Source: Nocardia suismassiliense (lineage in GTDB: Bacteria > Actinomycetota > Actinomycetes > Mycobacteriales > Mycobacteriaceae). From it: a stretch of 64,000 nucleotides of DNA. Made by a program: the position numbers and the translations under genes. Under the pieces are notes generated by a model. That model was not told where the DNA came from and did not search any database. It saw only the letters and a list, made by a program, of their open reading frames with translations. Below, piece by piece: positions 33,714 to 42,454 of this stretch. Each line of letters begins with the position of its first letter. The first letter of the stretch is position 1. The stretch covers positions 43,469 through 107,468 of the forward strand of contig NZ_LT985362.1 of the NCBI RefSeq assembly GCF_900269665.1, read 5' to 3'.

Positions 33714-35492
33714 ATGAGCAGCCCGGCGCCGGATTCATCGCTATTGCCCGAGGAGACCGCGCGACGGATCTTCGAGGAGCAGATCGTTCGCTTTCTGCTC
33801 TCCGACGCATTCCCAGCACCGGCACCGCGGGCCGTCGTGCTGGTCGGCCAGCCAGGTGCGGGCACGACGATGCTGGCCCACACCCTTGCCGATGAGTTCA
33901 CCGACAGCCGACCCGTCATCATCGCCATGGACGATCTTCGATCGTTCTACCCCGAGCACGCAGATCTGCAGCGCGCCTTGGGATCAGCCGAAGCCGACCG
34001 CCGCGCCCAGCAGGACGCACACCGCTGGCTTCTTCAAACCCTGGACTATCTGCGCGAGCAGCGCAGCGCCCACGTCATCGTCGAAGACGATCTCGAGGAT
34101 GTCCGCACCGCAGCCGCAGTCACCAACCAGCTCACCCGCCCTACACCGCATCCATCCGGCAACTACGACATCGAGGTCGCCTTCGTCGCCACCCCCACGG
34201 CACGCAGTCGCCTGATGCTGCTCGAACGCACACAACTGTCGCTCGAGCGGATCGGGCGCGACAACTACCTCGGCGACCAAGCCCATGATCGAAGAAACGC
34301 GAACCTTGCCTCGGTGGCGGCGTGGGCCGACACCGCTAGTGCGATTACCCGTACCTCGGTCTACCGCGGCGCCGACGGTCAGCTGATATACCGTCGCGCA
34401 CGCGACCAGACCGCTGATTCACTCGGGCACCTTTCGCCGACACCGCATCCGACCCTCGACCTCTCGACGGCTTCGGTCCCAGCGGTAATCGAAGCGGTCC
34501 GCAACCAGGGATGGACGGCGCAGGAATCCAAGGACTGGCTGCGGTTGCACGGAAGCCTCAAAATCCGCATGAATCGGGAGTGGAGTCCCTCGCTGACCCA
34601 GGCTCGGCGCGACGCCGAACTGCTCCTCAATCCCGGTGCGTACGCACGTTCTTCGCTCGAAGCGGTGACGCTGGGCCGATATCAACTCGTCACAGCCTGG
34701 CACATGGACGCGATCGCCGAGATGTTGTTGACCCACGACCACGTGACCATCGGCGTCATCGACTTCGACGATGTACCCGAGACCACCTTCCCGGCGCCGG
34801 CCGGACTCGAGAGGTTCTACCTCGAACGGCAACTGACATCAGCCCGTGAGCTGAACCCCTTGACCGCGAGCGAGCGCGTCGCGATGTGGAACGCCGCGCT
34901 CGTGGACGCTGGACTCGACACCCAGGTGGCTGTCGAAACAATCCGAAGGCCCGAACTCGACCCCGCAGGATTCAGCACTCGATTCCCCAAGGACCGATTT
35001 CAACTGGTCCTGCCCGACTCGCGAAGTGATGGCGAGATCGACTCCCGAGCACATCACGCCTATCAGCAGATTTTGGACCGTGTAGTCACAACGGTAGATC
35101 CACCGATGGAATACCACGGCGCTGACCTGCGTGAAATGTATCTGATAGGAAACCCCGCGTGGATGAACCTCGTCCGTGGGACCGCGGCACTGCTGGCGAT
35201 CGACGGACACCGGCGCCTGTTCGAACAGGCGCCCCCCGAGGCGATCCAGTTCCACGCGACGCCTGCCGATTCCGAGGCCGCCGAGCGGATTGCCGCGGTC
35301 ATCGACCGCGCGTTCGCCGAACACGCGATCAACGACGACGGGCTCTCGGCCGCCGCCCTGCCACACAAGCTCCACAACCGGCGCATCACCGACACCTTCA
35401 ACGTCGGCGCCTCCACCACAGAACCACGTGACTCGAATCCCGATGCGAACCCGGACCTCGACCCGCCATCTGAGGCCGCTCCGGACGTGTGA
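33714..35492 (+). CDS. Second zeta-toxin-like P-loop protein fused to a NadM-like domain
   Basis: A 592-aa protein. Zeta-like lead-in L-P-E-E-T-A-R-R-I-F-E-E, P-loop G-Q-P-G-A-G-T-T at 45-52 (Walker Lys replaced by Thr51), then A-M-D-D-L-R-S-F-Y-P-E-H (substrate-side Asp and Arg kept), A-H-V-I-V-E-D-D-L and R-T-S-V-Y-R-G. A second domain (~310-450) has T-L-G-R-Y-Q-L-V-T-A-W-H near 320 and N-P-L-T-A-S-E-R near 380, matching the GRFQPFHxGH/NPFTxxER layout of NMN adenylyltransferases with the HxGH reduced to TAWH. This copy is less decayed than 1831-3648. The C-terminal ~130 residues are unassigned. Role: toxin, or a repurposed nucleotide-binding sensor. Confidence 0.65.
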   Translation: MSSPAPDSSLLPEETARRIFEEQIVRFLLSDAFPAPAPRAVVLVGQPGAGTTMLAHTLADEFTDSRPVIIAMDDLRSFYPEHADLQRALGSAEADRRAQQDAHRWLLQTLDYLREQRSAHVIVEDDLEDVRTAAAVTNQLTRPTPHPSGNYDIEVAFVATPTARSRLMLLERTQLSLERIGRDNYLGDQAHDRRNANLASVAAWADTASAITRTSVYRGADGQLIYRRARDQTADSLGHLSPTPHPTLDLSTASVPAVIEAVRNQGWTAQESKDWLRLHGSLKIRMNREWSPSLTQARRDAELLLNPGAYARSSLEAVTLGRYQLVTAWHMDAIAEMLLTHDHVTIGVIDFDDVPETTFPAPAGLERFYLERQLTSARELNPLTASERVAMWNAALVDAGLDTQVAVETIRRPELDPAGFSTRFPKDRFQLVLPDSRSDGEIDSRAHHAYQQILDRVVTTVDPPMEYHGADLREMYLIGNPAWMNLVRGTAALLAIDGHRRLFEQAPPEAIQFHATPADSEAAERIAAVIDRAFAEHAINDDGLSAAALPHKLHNRRITDTFNVGASTTEPRDSNPDANPDLDPPSEAAPDV

Positions 35493-35859
35493 AACACGCT
35501 GCGTCAGGTTCGATCGACTCCGAGACGTACTCGGGATTCTCGAAGTCGTCCAGTAACTGCTACTCCTATGGCAGTGAGTTCGAGCAGCAGAACTTGGACT
35601 AGCCCAGAACGGTGCCTCTGAGTAGGACCACCGGCCTGCACTCCCGCGCCGGGGTTTCGGGCGGCGGGCTAAGGCGGCTCCGTGTCGAGGTGTTGACGGT
35701 CTCCGGTAAGGAACTCCCGTTCCTGCCAGAACTCCGGGTCGACCGCCGTCGGAGGGGCTAGCTCGGCGTACGACCTTCTCCACGAGGCAGCGGCGGCGTA
35801 ATCGGCGACGCTGCTGCTCCACGCCCACATACTGCTCGCTGCCTTAATGCTGAAGTGTG
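35493..35859. other. Convergent spacer
   Basis: About 370 bases between the zeta-like gene and a leftward secreted-protein gene. No gene or clear terminator hairpin seen. Confidence 0.4.
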
Positions 35860-36252
35860 TCAGAGGAACTCAGCGACCAGGATGCTGTGGCCGCCGAATC
35901 GTGCCGGGTCGACGATCGCTATGGCGATCCTGCCGTTGGGCGCGCCGGCGGCGTCGTTGAAGATTGTGTTCATATCGGCGAGGACCTGACCGTTGGCTGC
36001 GCGGGGGAGGCCGGAGTTCTCATCGACGTGGACCGTGATCAGCGGGGCGAGTAGTCCGATGCCGAGCAGCCCTGGAAGGGGCGAGCCCGCTACCGCCTGC
36101 GTCTCGGGATGGTTGAGCCCGACACCGGCGATGATGCCGTCTTGAGGTGAACCGATGGGCACGACCGCCGCTGCGGTACCTGCGGTGGTGACGGTGATCG
36201 CGGCGCCGATGGCAGCGGCTCCAGCAGCGATGAGTGTAGGGCGAATTCGCAT
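35860..36252 (-). CDS. Small secreted protein
   Basis: A 130-aa protein from the ATG at 36252 (or 36288). A signal peptide M-R-I-R-P-T-L-I-A-A-G-A-A-A ends near A-A-A-V. The mature part has V-G-L-N-H-P-E-T-Q and L-L-A-P-L-I-T-V-H-V-D-E-N. No Cys. Unknown function. Confidence 0.6.
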   Translation of the reverse strand: MRIRPTLIAAGAAAIGAAITVTTAGTAAAVVPIGSPQDGIIAGVGLNHPETQAVAGSPLPGLLGIGLLAPLITVHVDENSGLPRAANGQVLADMNTIFNDAAGAPNGRIAIAIVDPARFGGHSILVAEFL

Positions 36253-36351
36253 GGGCTGTAATGCCTTTCCCGTGGTTGGTAGCGACATCCGCGCGACAGC
36301 GTGCTGGATGCGCGGTCACGGTATCGACCGAGCAGCCGGGTGCGGTGCAGT

Positions 36352-36372
36352 ATCCACACTCGCGGTGTGGAT
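36352..36372. repeat. Inverted repeat ATCCACAC-5-GTGTGGAT
   Basis: Perfect 8-bp arms around TCGCG, between two leftward genes. Related half-sites, TCCACAC and GTGTGGA, recur at about 41498, 42360 and 59105, suggesting an operator family. Confidence 0.6.
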
Positions 36373-36394
36373 AGCCAGTGGTCGTGAAGTCGGT

Positions 36395-37075
36395 TCAGTC
36401 GCAACCAGCCGCAAGGCCGGCGTCGGCGGTGACAGTGGAGTCAGTGGCAGCGGTTGGCGCCGGGTCGGCATCCAGGGCGGCGGCTCGAACACCAACGGGG
36501 CGTCGGGTGCTGGCGGCTGCCGCCAGCCCGTCGTCCAACTGCGTCGGGTCGAGGGTGGACATACCGGCCTGCGTGCGCTGGCGTGAGGTATCGCTCTGAC
36601 GGCCGCGTGTTGATTCGTCTGCCCGAGAGAGGCTTTCGAGCGAGTGGCGTTCTTGCCGGTACGTCTGGGCTGCGACATCGATCAGTTCCCGGACGCCGCT
36701 GTCATCGAGGGTGGGAACGGCTCCGGTTCTGCGATCGTGCTTCATGTGCAGCACCACCGGTCCGCGCCAGGACTCCCGTGCGTCGAGAGCACGTCGAGTT
36801 CCGACGACCCGGTCGAGGACGTGGTCGGCCATCTCATTTGCTGCCCGCTTGTGGGTGCCTGGGGCGAGCAAGTCCACACCGACGCACCACATATCAGGTG
36901 GGCCCTCCACGCCAGTGCGCCGAAGCGGGGTCGGATGCGCTGTGAAGTCGTTGTCGAGTGATCCGGTGAGGTGGCGTAGTACCGCCGAAGCGATCTTCTC
37001 GTCGTGATGGCGATGGCCATAGACGACGCGTCCGTCAGGATGCAGGACAGCGAAATCGGCGCTGGAGTTGGACAT
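36395..37075 (-). CDS. Hypothetical protein, 226 aa
   Basis: ATG at 37075; the frame extends further upstream without coding character. N-terminal part with F-A-V-L-H-P-D-G-R-V-V-Y-G-H-R-H-H-D-E-K, then an alpha/beta region with W-C-V-G-V-D-L-L-A-P-G and V-V-L-H-M-K-H-D-R-R, and a disordered Ser/Thr/Ala-rich tail. Not recognised. Confidence 0.5.
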   Translation of the reverse strand: MSNSSADFAVLHPDGRVVYGHRHHDEKIASAVLRHLTGSLDNDFTAHPTPLRRTGVEGPPDMWCVGVDLLAPGTHKRAANEMADHVLDRVVGTRRALDARESWRGPVVLHMKHDRRTGAVPTLDDSGVRELIDVAAQTYRQERHSLESLSRADESTRGRQSDTSRQRTQAGMSTLDPTQLDDGLAAAASTRRPVGVRAAALDADPAPTAATDSTVTADAGLAAGCD

Positions 37076-37428
37076 TTCGTGTGCCGCCTCGGGTGCAAAT
37101 CGGTGATGAAGCGCCGAGGTTATGGCTGCACGAGGCCGGTCGGGGCTATGTTCCACCCCGTGTGGGGGCACACCAGTTGTCGGTCGGGACGGCCCGGCAC
37201 CGCGGAGATACGCGCAAGCTGATCGCCCGACGAACTGGTTCGAGGCGCTGAGCTTGCCTGCGTCTCTGGACCCAGTTCTGCGGGATCGGTCGCCGGACGC
37301 GTCGCGAGGACGCGGGTCATACGCCGATGTCTGGGCTGGTCGGACCGTGTTCTGTTGTGCCGCAGCAATTCGGCCCTTCCGGCAGCGAATCTGAATCGTT
37401 TGTCGAAGAGGTGGAGTGGAGCGGTCAC
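37076..37428. other. Divergent spacer
   Basis: About 350 bases between the leftward 226-aa gene and the rightward 200-aa gene; expected to contain promoters for both. Nothing structured stands out. Confidence 0.4.
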
Positions 37429-38031
37429 ATGGCGTATCGTCAATCCCATAATCACTCCCATAAACAAAACGCAACGGTCGGCAGACCCATCGCCATGAGC
37501 TCGGAAGGACAACGCTTGTCCGACAACGACATCGACATCGACGCGCATACATTGCGAGCATTTGGCGCGCACGAACAGACACCGCAACCGGCCGAGAGCA
37601 AACGGAGGAGGCTGGTGGATTCGGCCCTGGCCACCTATGGCCCGCACCTCACCCCGATCACCAACGAAGGCCACCGCTATCTAATTGCGCGCACCGAGAC
37701 CGGGGAAGGCGTATATCTCATCGCCAACCGTCGTGGCGTGGTCAGCGACTTCACCGAGCAGGTGTACGAAGCGTGCGTCGCCGAGGCCGCCCACGCAGGT
37801 CTGGCAATGGTGTTTCATGTGCACTCCCGGTACAACCTGTACGCCACCGGTGGGGTCCACTGGACCCAAACACCGAGCAGCGACGACGATTTCACGATCG
37901 AAGAGTTGCGGGATCTGGCGCGGGTGGCCGGGTACTGGTCGGCCGAACGCAGCTTTCGCGAAGACTTGTCCGCGGAGGAACAGCAACTCGCCAAGCGCGC
38001 CTTCGAGCTCTATGGCGAGGCAATCTGGTGA
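37429..38031 (+). CDS. Hypothetical protein, 200 aa
   Basis: The ATG at 37429 has GGAG 7 bases upstream. A His/Asn/Gln-rich N-terminus precedes an alpha/beta domain with G-V-Y-L-I-A-N-R-R-G-V-V-S-D-F-T and A-M-V-F-H-V-H-S-R-Y-N-L-Y, and a helical end. The pattern hints at an enzyme-like fold but I know no family. Confidence 0.5.
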   Translation: MAYRQSHNHSHKQNATVGRPIAMSSEGQRLSDNDIDIDAHTLRAFGAHEQTPQPAESKRRRLVDSALATYGPHLTPITNEGHRYLIARTETGEGVYLIANRRGVVSDFTEQVYEACVAEAAHAGLAMVFHVHSRYNLYATGGVHWTQTPSSDDDFTIEELRDLARVAGYWSAERSFREDLSAEEQQLAKRAFELYGEAIW

Positions 38032-38331
38032 GGCAACGACACCGGCACCCCGACCTCCGAGGTTCGATGCCACGCTTCTCACACCCAGCGACTGGCCGGG
38101 CCCTTGCACAAGGCTGCAATGGGGCGTATTTGGCTTCTGTTGGCGCTGAAGCGGGTACGGACTCACGTTGCAGCTCGCATGCCGACTCGCCGACTCCGTC
38201 AGCGCCGCGCCCGCCCGAACCCGTGCCGACGAATCGACCATTGCCCACACGACGCCACCATCCGAGGCTCTGCCGCCAATAGCTGTCGGCAAATATGAAC
38301 CGAACCGCCAAACTTCGGAAGGTCCACTGTC
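38032..38331. other. 300-base spacer
   Basis: No convincing gene. The short frames here have weak starts. Confidence 0.35.
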
Positions 38332-39837
38332 ATGACCGACAACCCGAGTTCCGCCCAAAGCGACTCAAGCTCAGCGATTTTCGCTACCGAGGCAGTTCCG
38401 GCTGGCATCGAACGGCTGAACGACCGCCTGTACCGCGGCGGCGGATTTCTGATCGAAAGCAGCCCCGACGGTCTGCGGCTTTCCTCGACCGCCAACGCGA
38501 CGATCCGCAACGATGATCGACGAGTTCTCGCCGTGGCAACCCAACTTGGTGCAGATCACGTCACCGTCCTCACACGTACCGCCGGTCCCCGGTTCGACAC
38601 CGTGGATCTCCAGGCACGACTGAAGGCTGGCGGGGGCGCCATGTCCGGCGGGTTGGACACTGAGCTGCAGCGGGCGATCCTGCACAGGCTCGCGCAGACG
38701 CAAGTCCCCTTGGACCAACAACTCACCGATGCGGGATTCGAGCCACTGGATGGCGGGCTATTCCGGCTGTGCCACACAGACATCGAGCTGTCCGCCACCG
38801 TGACACCGGGAAACCAAATCGTCTTCCATCGACCGGTTACCGGCACTCGGGAAGCCGAACTCATCGCACGTTCGCAGATCCTGGGCGTCAGCACCCACAA
38901 CGTAAGCGAATCCGCGCTGCGCCTGAGTAATGGATGGCTCGAATACGCAGTGTCTAGCCATTCGGCGATACAGGTAGTAGATGCCCGAGTCACTCGCCCG
39001 GTGACCGCCGCCGATGTGGGAGTCGCGCCAACCCCCAGCTCCATCGAAGCGACAGGGTTCATCGTCGCCGGCGACAACGCCACCGCGACCATCGAAGCGC
39101 TGACCAGTATCAACGGCCACTCCATCAGCGACCTCGAGCGTTGGATGCGGCCTTTCGACAGTGATCTTCCCGGCAGCCAGGGCCGGGTGTGGTACGGCGG
39201 CTCTGCTGCCGGATTCCTCGGCCCGCACGACCGACTGCTCGCGACCATGGCACGCGACAATGACGTTGTTCGCAGCCTTGGACTCAGCCACCGCGAGCTC
39301 GGCATCACGGTGCGGATCAACAACGCCTTGGCCAACTTCTTCGCGGTGCGCGCTCATACGGGCGAGGACAACAACAGCTACGTCATCCGCACCGACGCCA
39401 GCCTGGGTCCGCAAGCATCACCGTTCCAGGACGGGACCGCGGGAACCAGCGACCATACAATCACCAACACCGCGACCGGGGAATCGGTCCGCGTCGCTGA
39501 CCTCAGCGGGCATTTGATCGAACGCTATGGCTTCTACCAAGGCACCGGTACACGCTACCGATCCGCGCCCGAACAGATCATCGCCACGTTCGGGCATCTG
39601 CTCGAGCGTGCCGGCGGAGCGGAACTCCTCCGACGCACCGTCGCCGAGGTAGACGCCCACCATCACTGGCGAAACCCAGAGATGGACCAGCGCAGCGTCG
39701 ACACGCACGCCCTTCCGCCAAATCTGGCGGCAGCCGCTCGTGGCCACCGTGGCCACTCCGGACACCGCGTCACCGAGATCGTCCCGGTTGCCGGTTCAGC
39801 GGCGGATACAGCCACGGGTACCGAGGCGGGACTGTGA
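38332..39837 (+). CDS. Hypothetical protein, 501 aa
   Basis: Starts M-T-D-N-P-S-S-A-Q-S. Three regions: ~1-150 alpha/beta with D-H-V-T-V-L-T-R, ~150-290 strand-rich, ~290-430 with V-R-I-N-N-A-L-A-N-F-F-A-V-R and N-N-S-Y-V-I-R-T-D, and a His-rich end (A-R-G-H-R-G-H-S-G-H-R). From the strand pattern it may be phage- or plasmid-borne DNA-binding or structural, but no family is recognised. Confidence 0.5.
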   Translation: MTDNPSSAQSDSSSAIFATEAVPAGIERLNDRLYRGGGFLIESSPDGLRLSSTANATIRNDDRRVLAVATQLGADHVTVLTRTAGPRFDTVDLQARLKAGGGAMSGGLDTELQRAILHRLAQTQVPLDQQLTDAGFEPLDGGLFRLCHTDIELSATVTPGNQIVFHRPVTGTREAELIARSQILGVSTHNVSESALRLSNGWLEYAVSSHSAIQVVDARVTRPVTAADVGVAPTPSSIEATGFIVAGDNATATIEALTSINGHSISDLERWMRPFDSDLPGSQGRVWYGGSAAGFLGPHDRLLATMARDNDVVRSLGLSHRELGITVRINNALANFFAVRAHTGEDNNSYVIRTDASLGPQASPFQDGTAGTSDHTITNTATGESVRVADLSGHLIERYGFYQGTGTRYRSAPEQIIATFGHLLERAGGAELLRRTVAEVDAHHHWRNPEMDQRSVDTHALPPNLAAAARGHRGHSGHRVTEIVPVAGSAADTATGTEAGL

Positions 39838-39926
39838 ACGTGGCGGCACGCAGCGCAGCGCCATACCGGCCGGTGTTGGCGGTCGAATGCACGAAGATCG
39901 CTACTCTCACAGGCCGGAGGGCAGCC

Positions 39927-40301
39927 ATGGGATTGATGTCGGTAGCGCGGCCCCTGGAGCAGGTGCGAGCCCGGCAAAAGTCCGTCACACGCCGCCTCGG
40001 TTGGCGACATGTGCGCGTCGGTGAACAGATCATGCTGTGCGAGAAGGCGGTGGGACTGCAGCGCGGCGAGGATGCCGAACGCATCGTCGCCGTCGAAGTC
40101 GTCTCGCTGCGACAAGAACCGGTCTCGGCAATCACCGCCGATGACGTAATCGCCGAACGCTTCCCGTGCCTGAACCGACAGGAATTCGTCGCGTTCTTCT
40201 GCGCCACCCATCGCGGCGTGTTGCCTGACACCGAAGTCACCCGCATCCACTGGCGATACCTCGACGATCAACCACCATCGCACGCCAAACGTATTGAGTA
40301 A
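39927..40301 (+). CDS. ASCH-like domain protein
   Basis: A 124-aa protein from the ATG at 39927 (GGAGG 6 bases upstream); the frame extends to 39834 without a site. Residues ~5-110 follow the small ASCH-like proteins of actinobacteriophages: R-A-R-Q-K-S-V-T-R-R-L-G-W, V-G-E-Q-I-M-L-C-E-K, I-T-A-D-D-V-I-A-E-R-F-P and V-T-R-I-H-W-R-Y-L. ASCH domains are thought to bind RNA or modified nucleotides. A phage origin is likely. Confidence 0.65.
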   Translation: MGLMSVARPLEQVRARQKSVTRRLGWRHVRVGEQIMLCEKAVGLQRGEDAERIVAVEVVSLRQEPVSAITADDVIAERFPCLNRQEFVAFFCATHRGVLPDTEVTRIHWRYLDDQPPSHAKRIE

Positions 40302-40474
40302 CAACATAACTCGTGGCATCGCCGCCCTGCGACAAGTCGAGGCAACGGCCCTGTGCTGCACGCGGCCCGGCCGCTCGAGCGGCGGTGGACACCGCCCGCT
40401 CCAGGTGCCGACGGTGGCTTGGGCAAGGATCGTGACCACGCGTCGTTGAAGATGAGAAGGAGTTCGCACCGGTC

Positions 40475-41362
40475 ATGACCCGCTACGGATATGTCTGTGC
40501 CTGGGCACGTGAGCACAGTGTCGAGACACAGACCGCGGCGATCGTCGCGGCGGGCGTCTCGACCGAGCACCTCGTCATCGAGGAGGCCAACGGGAAGCTG
40601 GCCGGCCGTCCGCTCCGAGACACCCTGCTCGATGGTCTGCTCCCGGGAGACGATCTCGTCGTGGCAAGGCTGGCTCACCTCGATAGCCGCGATTCCCACT
40701 CACTGCTGAGCGTGCTGACGCAGGTGGGTTCCCATGGCGCCCACCTGGTTGTGATCGAGCAAACCATCGATACCCGCCAACCCGGAGGGCATGCGGTTTT
40801 CGATCTCGTGAGGGAACTCATCGCCACCGAGTCGGAGGTGCGCGCTACTGCAGTCAAACCCCGAGGCCGCAGCGCAGGCCCCGGGCGGCCTCGCTCTATC
40901 AACGCCGACGTGCTGGCGCAGGCACAGCAACGCTACGCCGCAGGCGGGCAAACCGTAGACGAGATCGCTGCTGACCTGCAGGTGCCCAGGACGACGCTGT
41001 ATCGGCATCTGAAGGCCCCGGCAGGGGACTGCGCGTTGGTGGTTTATCAAGTGCCACGTTCAAGGCGCAGCGGCCATCCCGACGACGATGTCCGCGGCTG
41101 GAACATCGACCCCGCCCGCCGCCCATACGTGCGCGCGATCGTCTATGTGATCGACGGTGTAGTCGCCCGAGTGCGCACAGTCGATCCTGATATCGCCTGG
41201 AACCCCGACACCGAGGACGGCCGCGCCGATCTCGGTGCCGCGCTGTCCGCGCCACTGACAGCCGAGCAAGTCGCCGAGAAGCTGCCCACCCTTCCCGCGG
41301 ACCTCGCTCCAGGGCAACCACGAACCTCTGCTCGCAAGAACCGCGAATACATTCCGTTGTGA
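40475..41362 (+). CDS. Serine-recombinase-like protein without its catalytic serine
   Basis: A 295-aa protein. Residues 1-135 follow the resolvase fold in register with gamma-delta resolvase: Y-G-Y at 4-6, L-L-P-G-D-D-L-V-V-A-R-L-A-H-L, and I-E-Q-T-I-D-T-R-Q-P-G-G. Ser10 of gamma-delta is Trp10 here and Arg8 is Cys8. Residues ~140-185 hold the G-R-P-R-S-I-N linker and an HTH (V-D-E-I-A-A-D-L-Q-V-P-R-T-T-L-Y-R-H-L). A C-terminal ~100-residue extension is unlike resolvases. It cannot cut DNA in the usual way and may be a regulator built on the recombinase fold. Confidence 0.75.
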   Translation: MTRYGYVCAWAREHSVETQTAAIVAAGVSTEHLVIEEANGKLAGRPLRDTLLDGLLPGDDLVVARLAHLDSRDSHSLLSVLTQVGSHGAHLVVIEQTIDTRQPGGHAVFDLVRELIATESEVRATAVKPRGRSAGPGRPRSINADVLAQAQQRYAAGGQTVDEIAADLQVPRTTLYRHLKAPAGDCALVVYQVPRSRRSGHPDDDVRGWNIDPARRPYVRAIVYVIDGVVARVRTVDPDIAWNPDTEDGRADLGAALSAPLTAEQVAEKLPTLPADLAPGQPRTSARKNREYIPL

Positions 41363-41723
41363 GTCACCTCCTATTGGACTGACGACAACTCCCACGAATG
41401 CCGGGGACGATCCGGGGAAAATGTGCACGCCTGGCGATCGCCGCAGTGCTGATCCTCCACAGGTTCGTTCGCGCGCGTGTCAGCCGCTTCGGTCGCGATC
41501 CACACCGCGAGTGGCAGATTCATGCGCTAGCTGCCGGGCGGGTCATAGCTTGACCGGACGAGCGATCCGCTTTCACCGGCGGTTGGCGAGAAGCCGTGCA
41601 CGGCAGAATGACTGAACGTGAAGCACATGGGTGCGGCGATCCTGGCCGCAGTGGGGGCCTCAGCCAGGCTCGGAGGTGTTCGTCGGCGGCGCGGTGGGCG
41701 CTACCCATCCGTACCATTGGCCT
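41363..41723. other. Spacer with the first copy of a duplicated flank
   Basis: About 360 bases. From ~41495 to 41584 it matches 42355-42444 (GTCATAGCTTGACCGG versus GTCGTAGCTTGACCGG and neighbours). Probably the promoter side of the following gene. Confidence 0.5.
41495..41584 (+). repeat. Cassette 5' flank, copy 1
   Basis: Direct repeat partner of 42355-42444. Both contain a CCACAC..GTGG half palindrome and TAGCTTGACCGG, followed by TTCACCGGC. Each copy precedes a different gene. Confidence 0.6.
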
Positions 41724-42107
41724 GTGGCAGAGGACCTCATCGCTCAGTTGGCGATCGACAGTTGGCAATCGCATGGGCTGACGTGTGTCATTTGCCCAAC
41801 GTGGACGACACTGGCCGCCTACGTGCGCATTCCCGAAGGTCATGTGGATGAGGTCGACCTCAAGCTGGTCGATGTCACGTACGGCCCAGATGCACGGGGC
41901 TGGGTCGGTTTCGATACCAGACACGTCGGCTCTTACTGGGCGCCAGACGACCTCATGCCCTACATCGACGCCGGCTTGTGGAGCTATCTCGCTGAAGAGG
42001 CTCGAATCGCGCAAACGTTCCCCGGCGGCGGCCATCGATGGACGCTCACCGAACTCCGCGAAGCAACCGACCGTCTCGCGCTGGCGCTGAGCGGCCAACT
42101 TCGCTAG
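41724..42107 (+). CDS. Hypothetical protein, cargo of the first cassette-like unit
   Basis: About 127 aa from a GTG at 41724; an earlier GTG at 41631 is possible. It has L-I-A-Q-L-A-I-D-S-W-Q-S-H-G-L-T and D-L-M-P-Y-I-D-A-G-L-W-S-Y-L. Unlike the gene at 42455 although both units share flanks. No family recognised. Confidence 0.5.
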   Translation: MAEDLIAQLAIDSWQSHGLTCVICPTWTTLAAYVRIPEGHVDEVDLKLVDVTYGPDARGWVGFDTRHVGSYWAPDDLMPYIDAGLWSYLAEEARIAQTFPGGGHRWTLTELREATDRLALALSGQLR

Positions 42108-42132
42108 GCCACGATGTGAAGCGTTGCCGACA

Positions 42133-42334
42133 TCCCTCGGAGGTGGACTCATCCACAAACCGAACGAACGTGAGTGAATTGCCCTCGTTTGCTGGCGACA
42201 GTGCTGCGACTCGCGCTTCCACCGCAGGTCATTCCGTTTGAACCAGCCCGCAGCGCACATCGTCCACGGCGTTTGATGCGACCGCGTCTGTACTGGATGC
42301 CACGCAGAGCACCGATGTCGGCCTTGCGGTGTAG
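42133..42334 (+). repeat. Duplicated gene tail, copy 1 (decayed)
   Basis: About 200 bases matching 42796-43009, the 3' end of the next gene, at roughly 85-90 percent by eye. The frame S-T-N-R-T-N-V is shared, but this copy hits a TGA where the other has CGA and lacks a start, so it is a gene fragment. Confidence 0.7.
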
Positions 42335-42354
42335 GTGGCCAGCAACGTTGTGCC

Positions 42355-42444
42355 GCGATTCCACACTGCGAGTGGGACAACCATGTGATCGCGGCGCGGC
42401 GGGTCGTAGCTTGACCGGCGGAACATCCACTTCACCGGCTGCCG
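42355..42444 (+). repeat. Cassette 5' flank, copy 2
   Basis: Direct repeat partner of 41495-41584, immediately upstream of the 184-aa gene. Confidence 0.6.
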
Positions 42445-42454
42445 AGGGGGCCCC

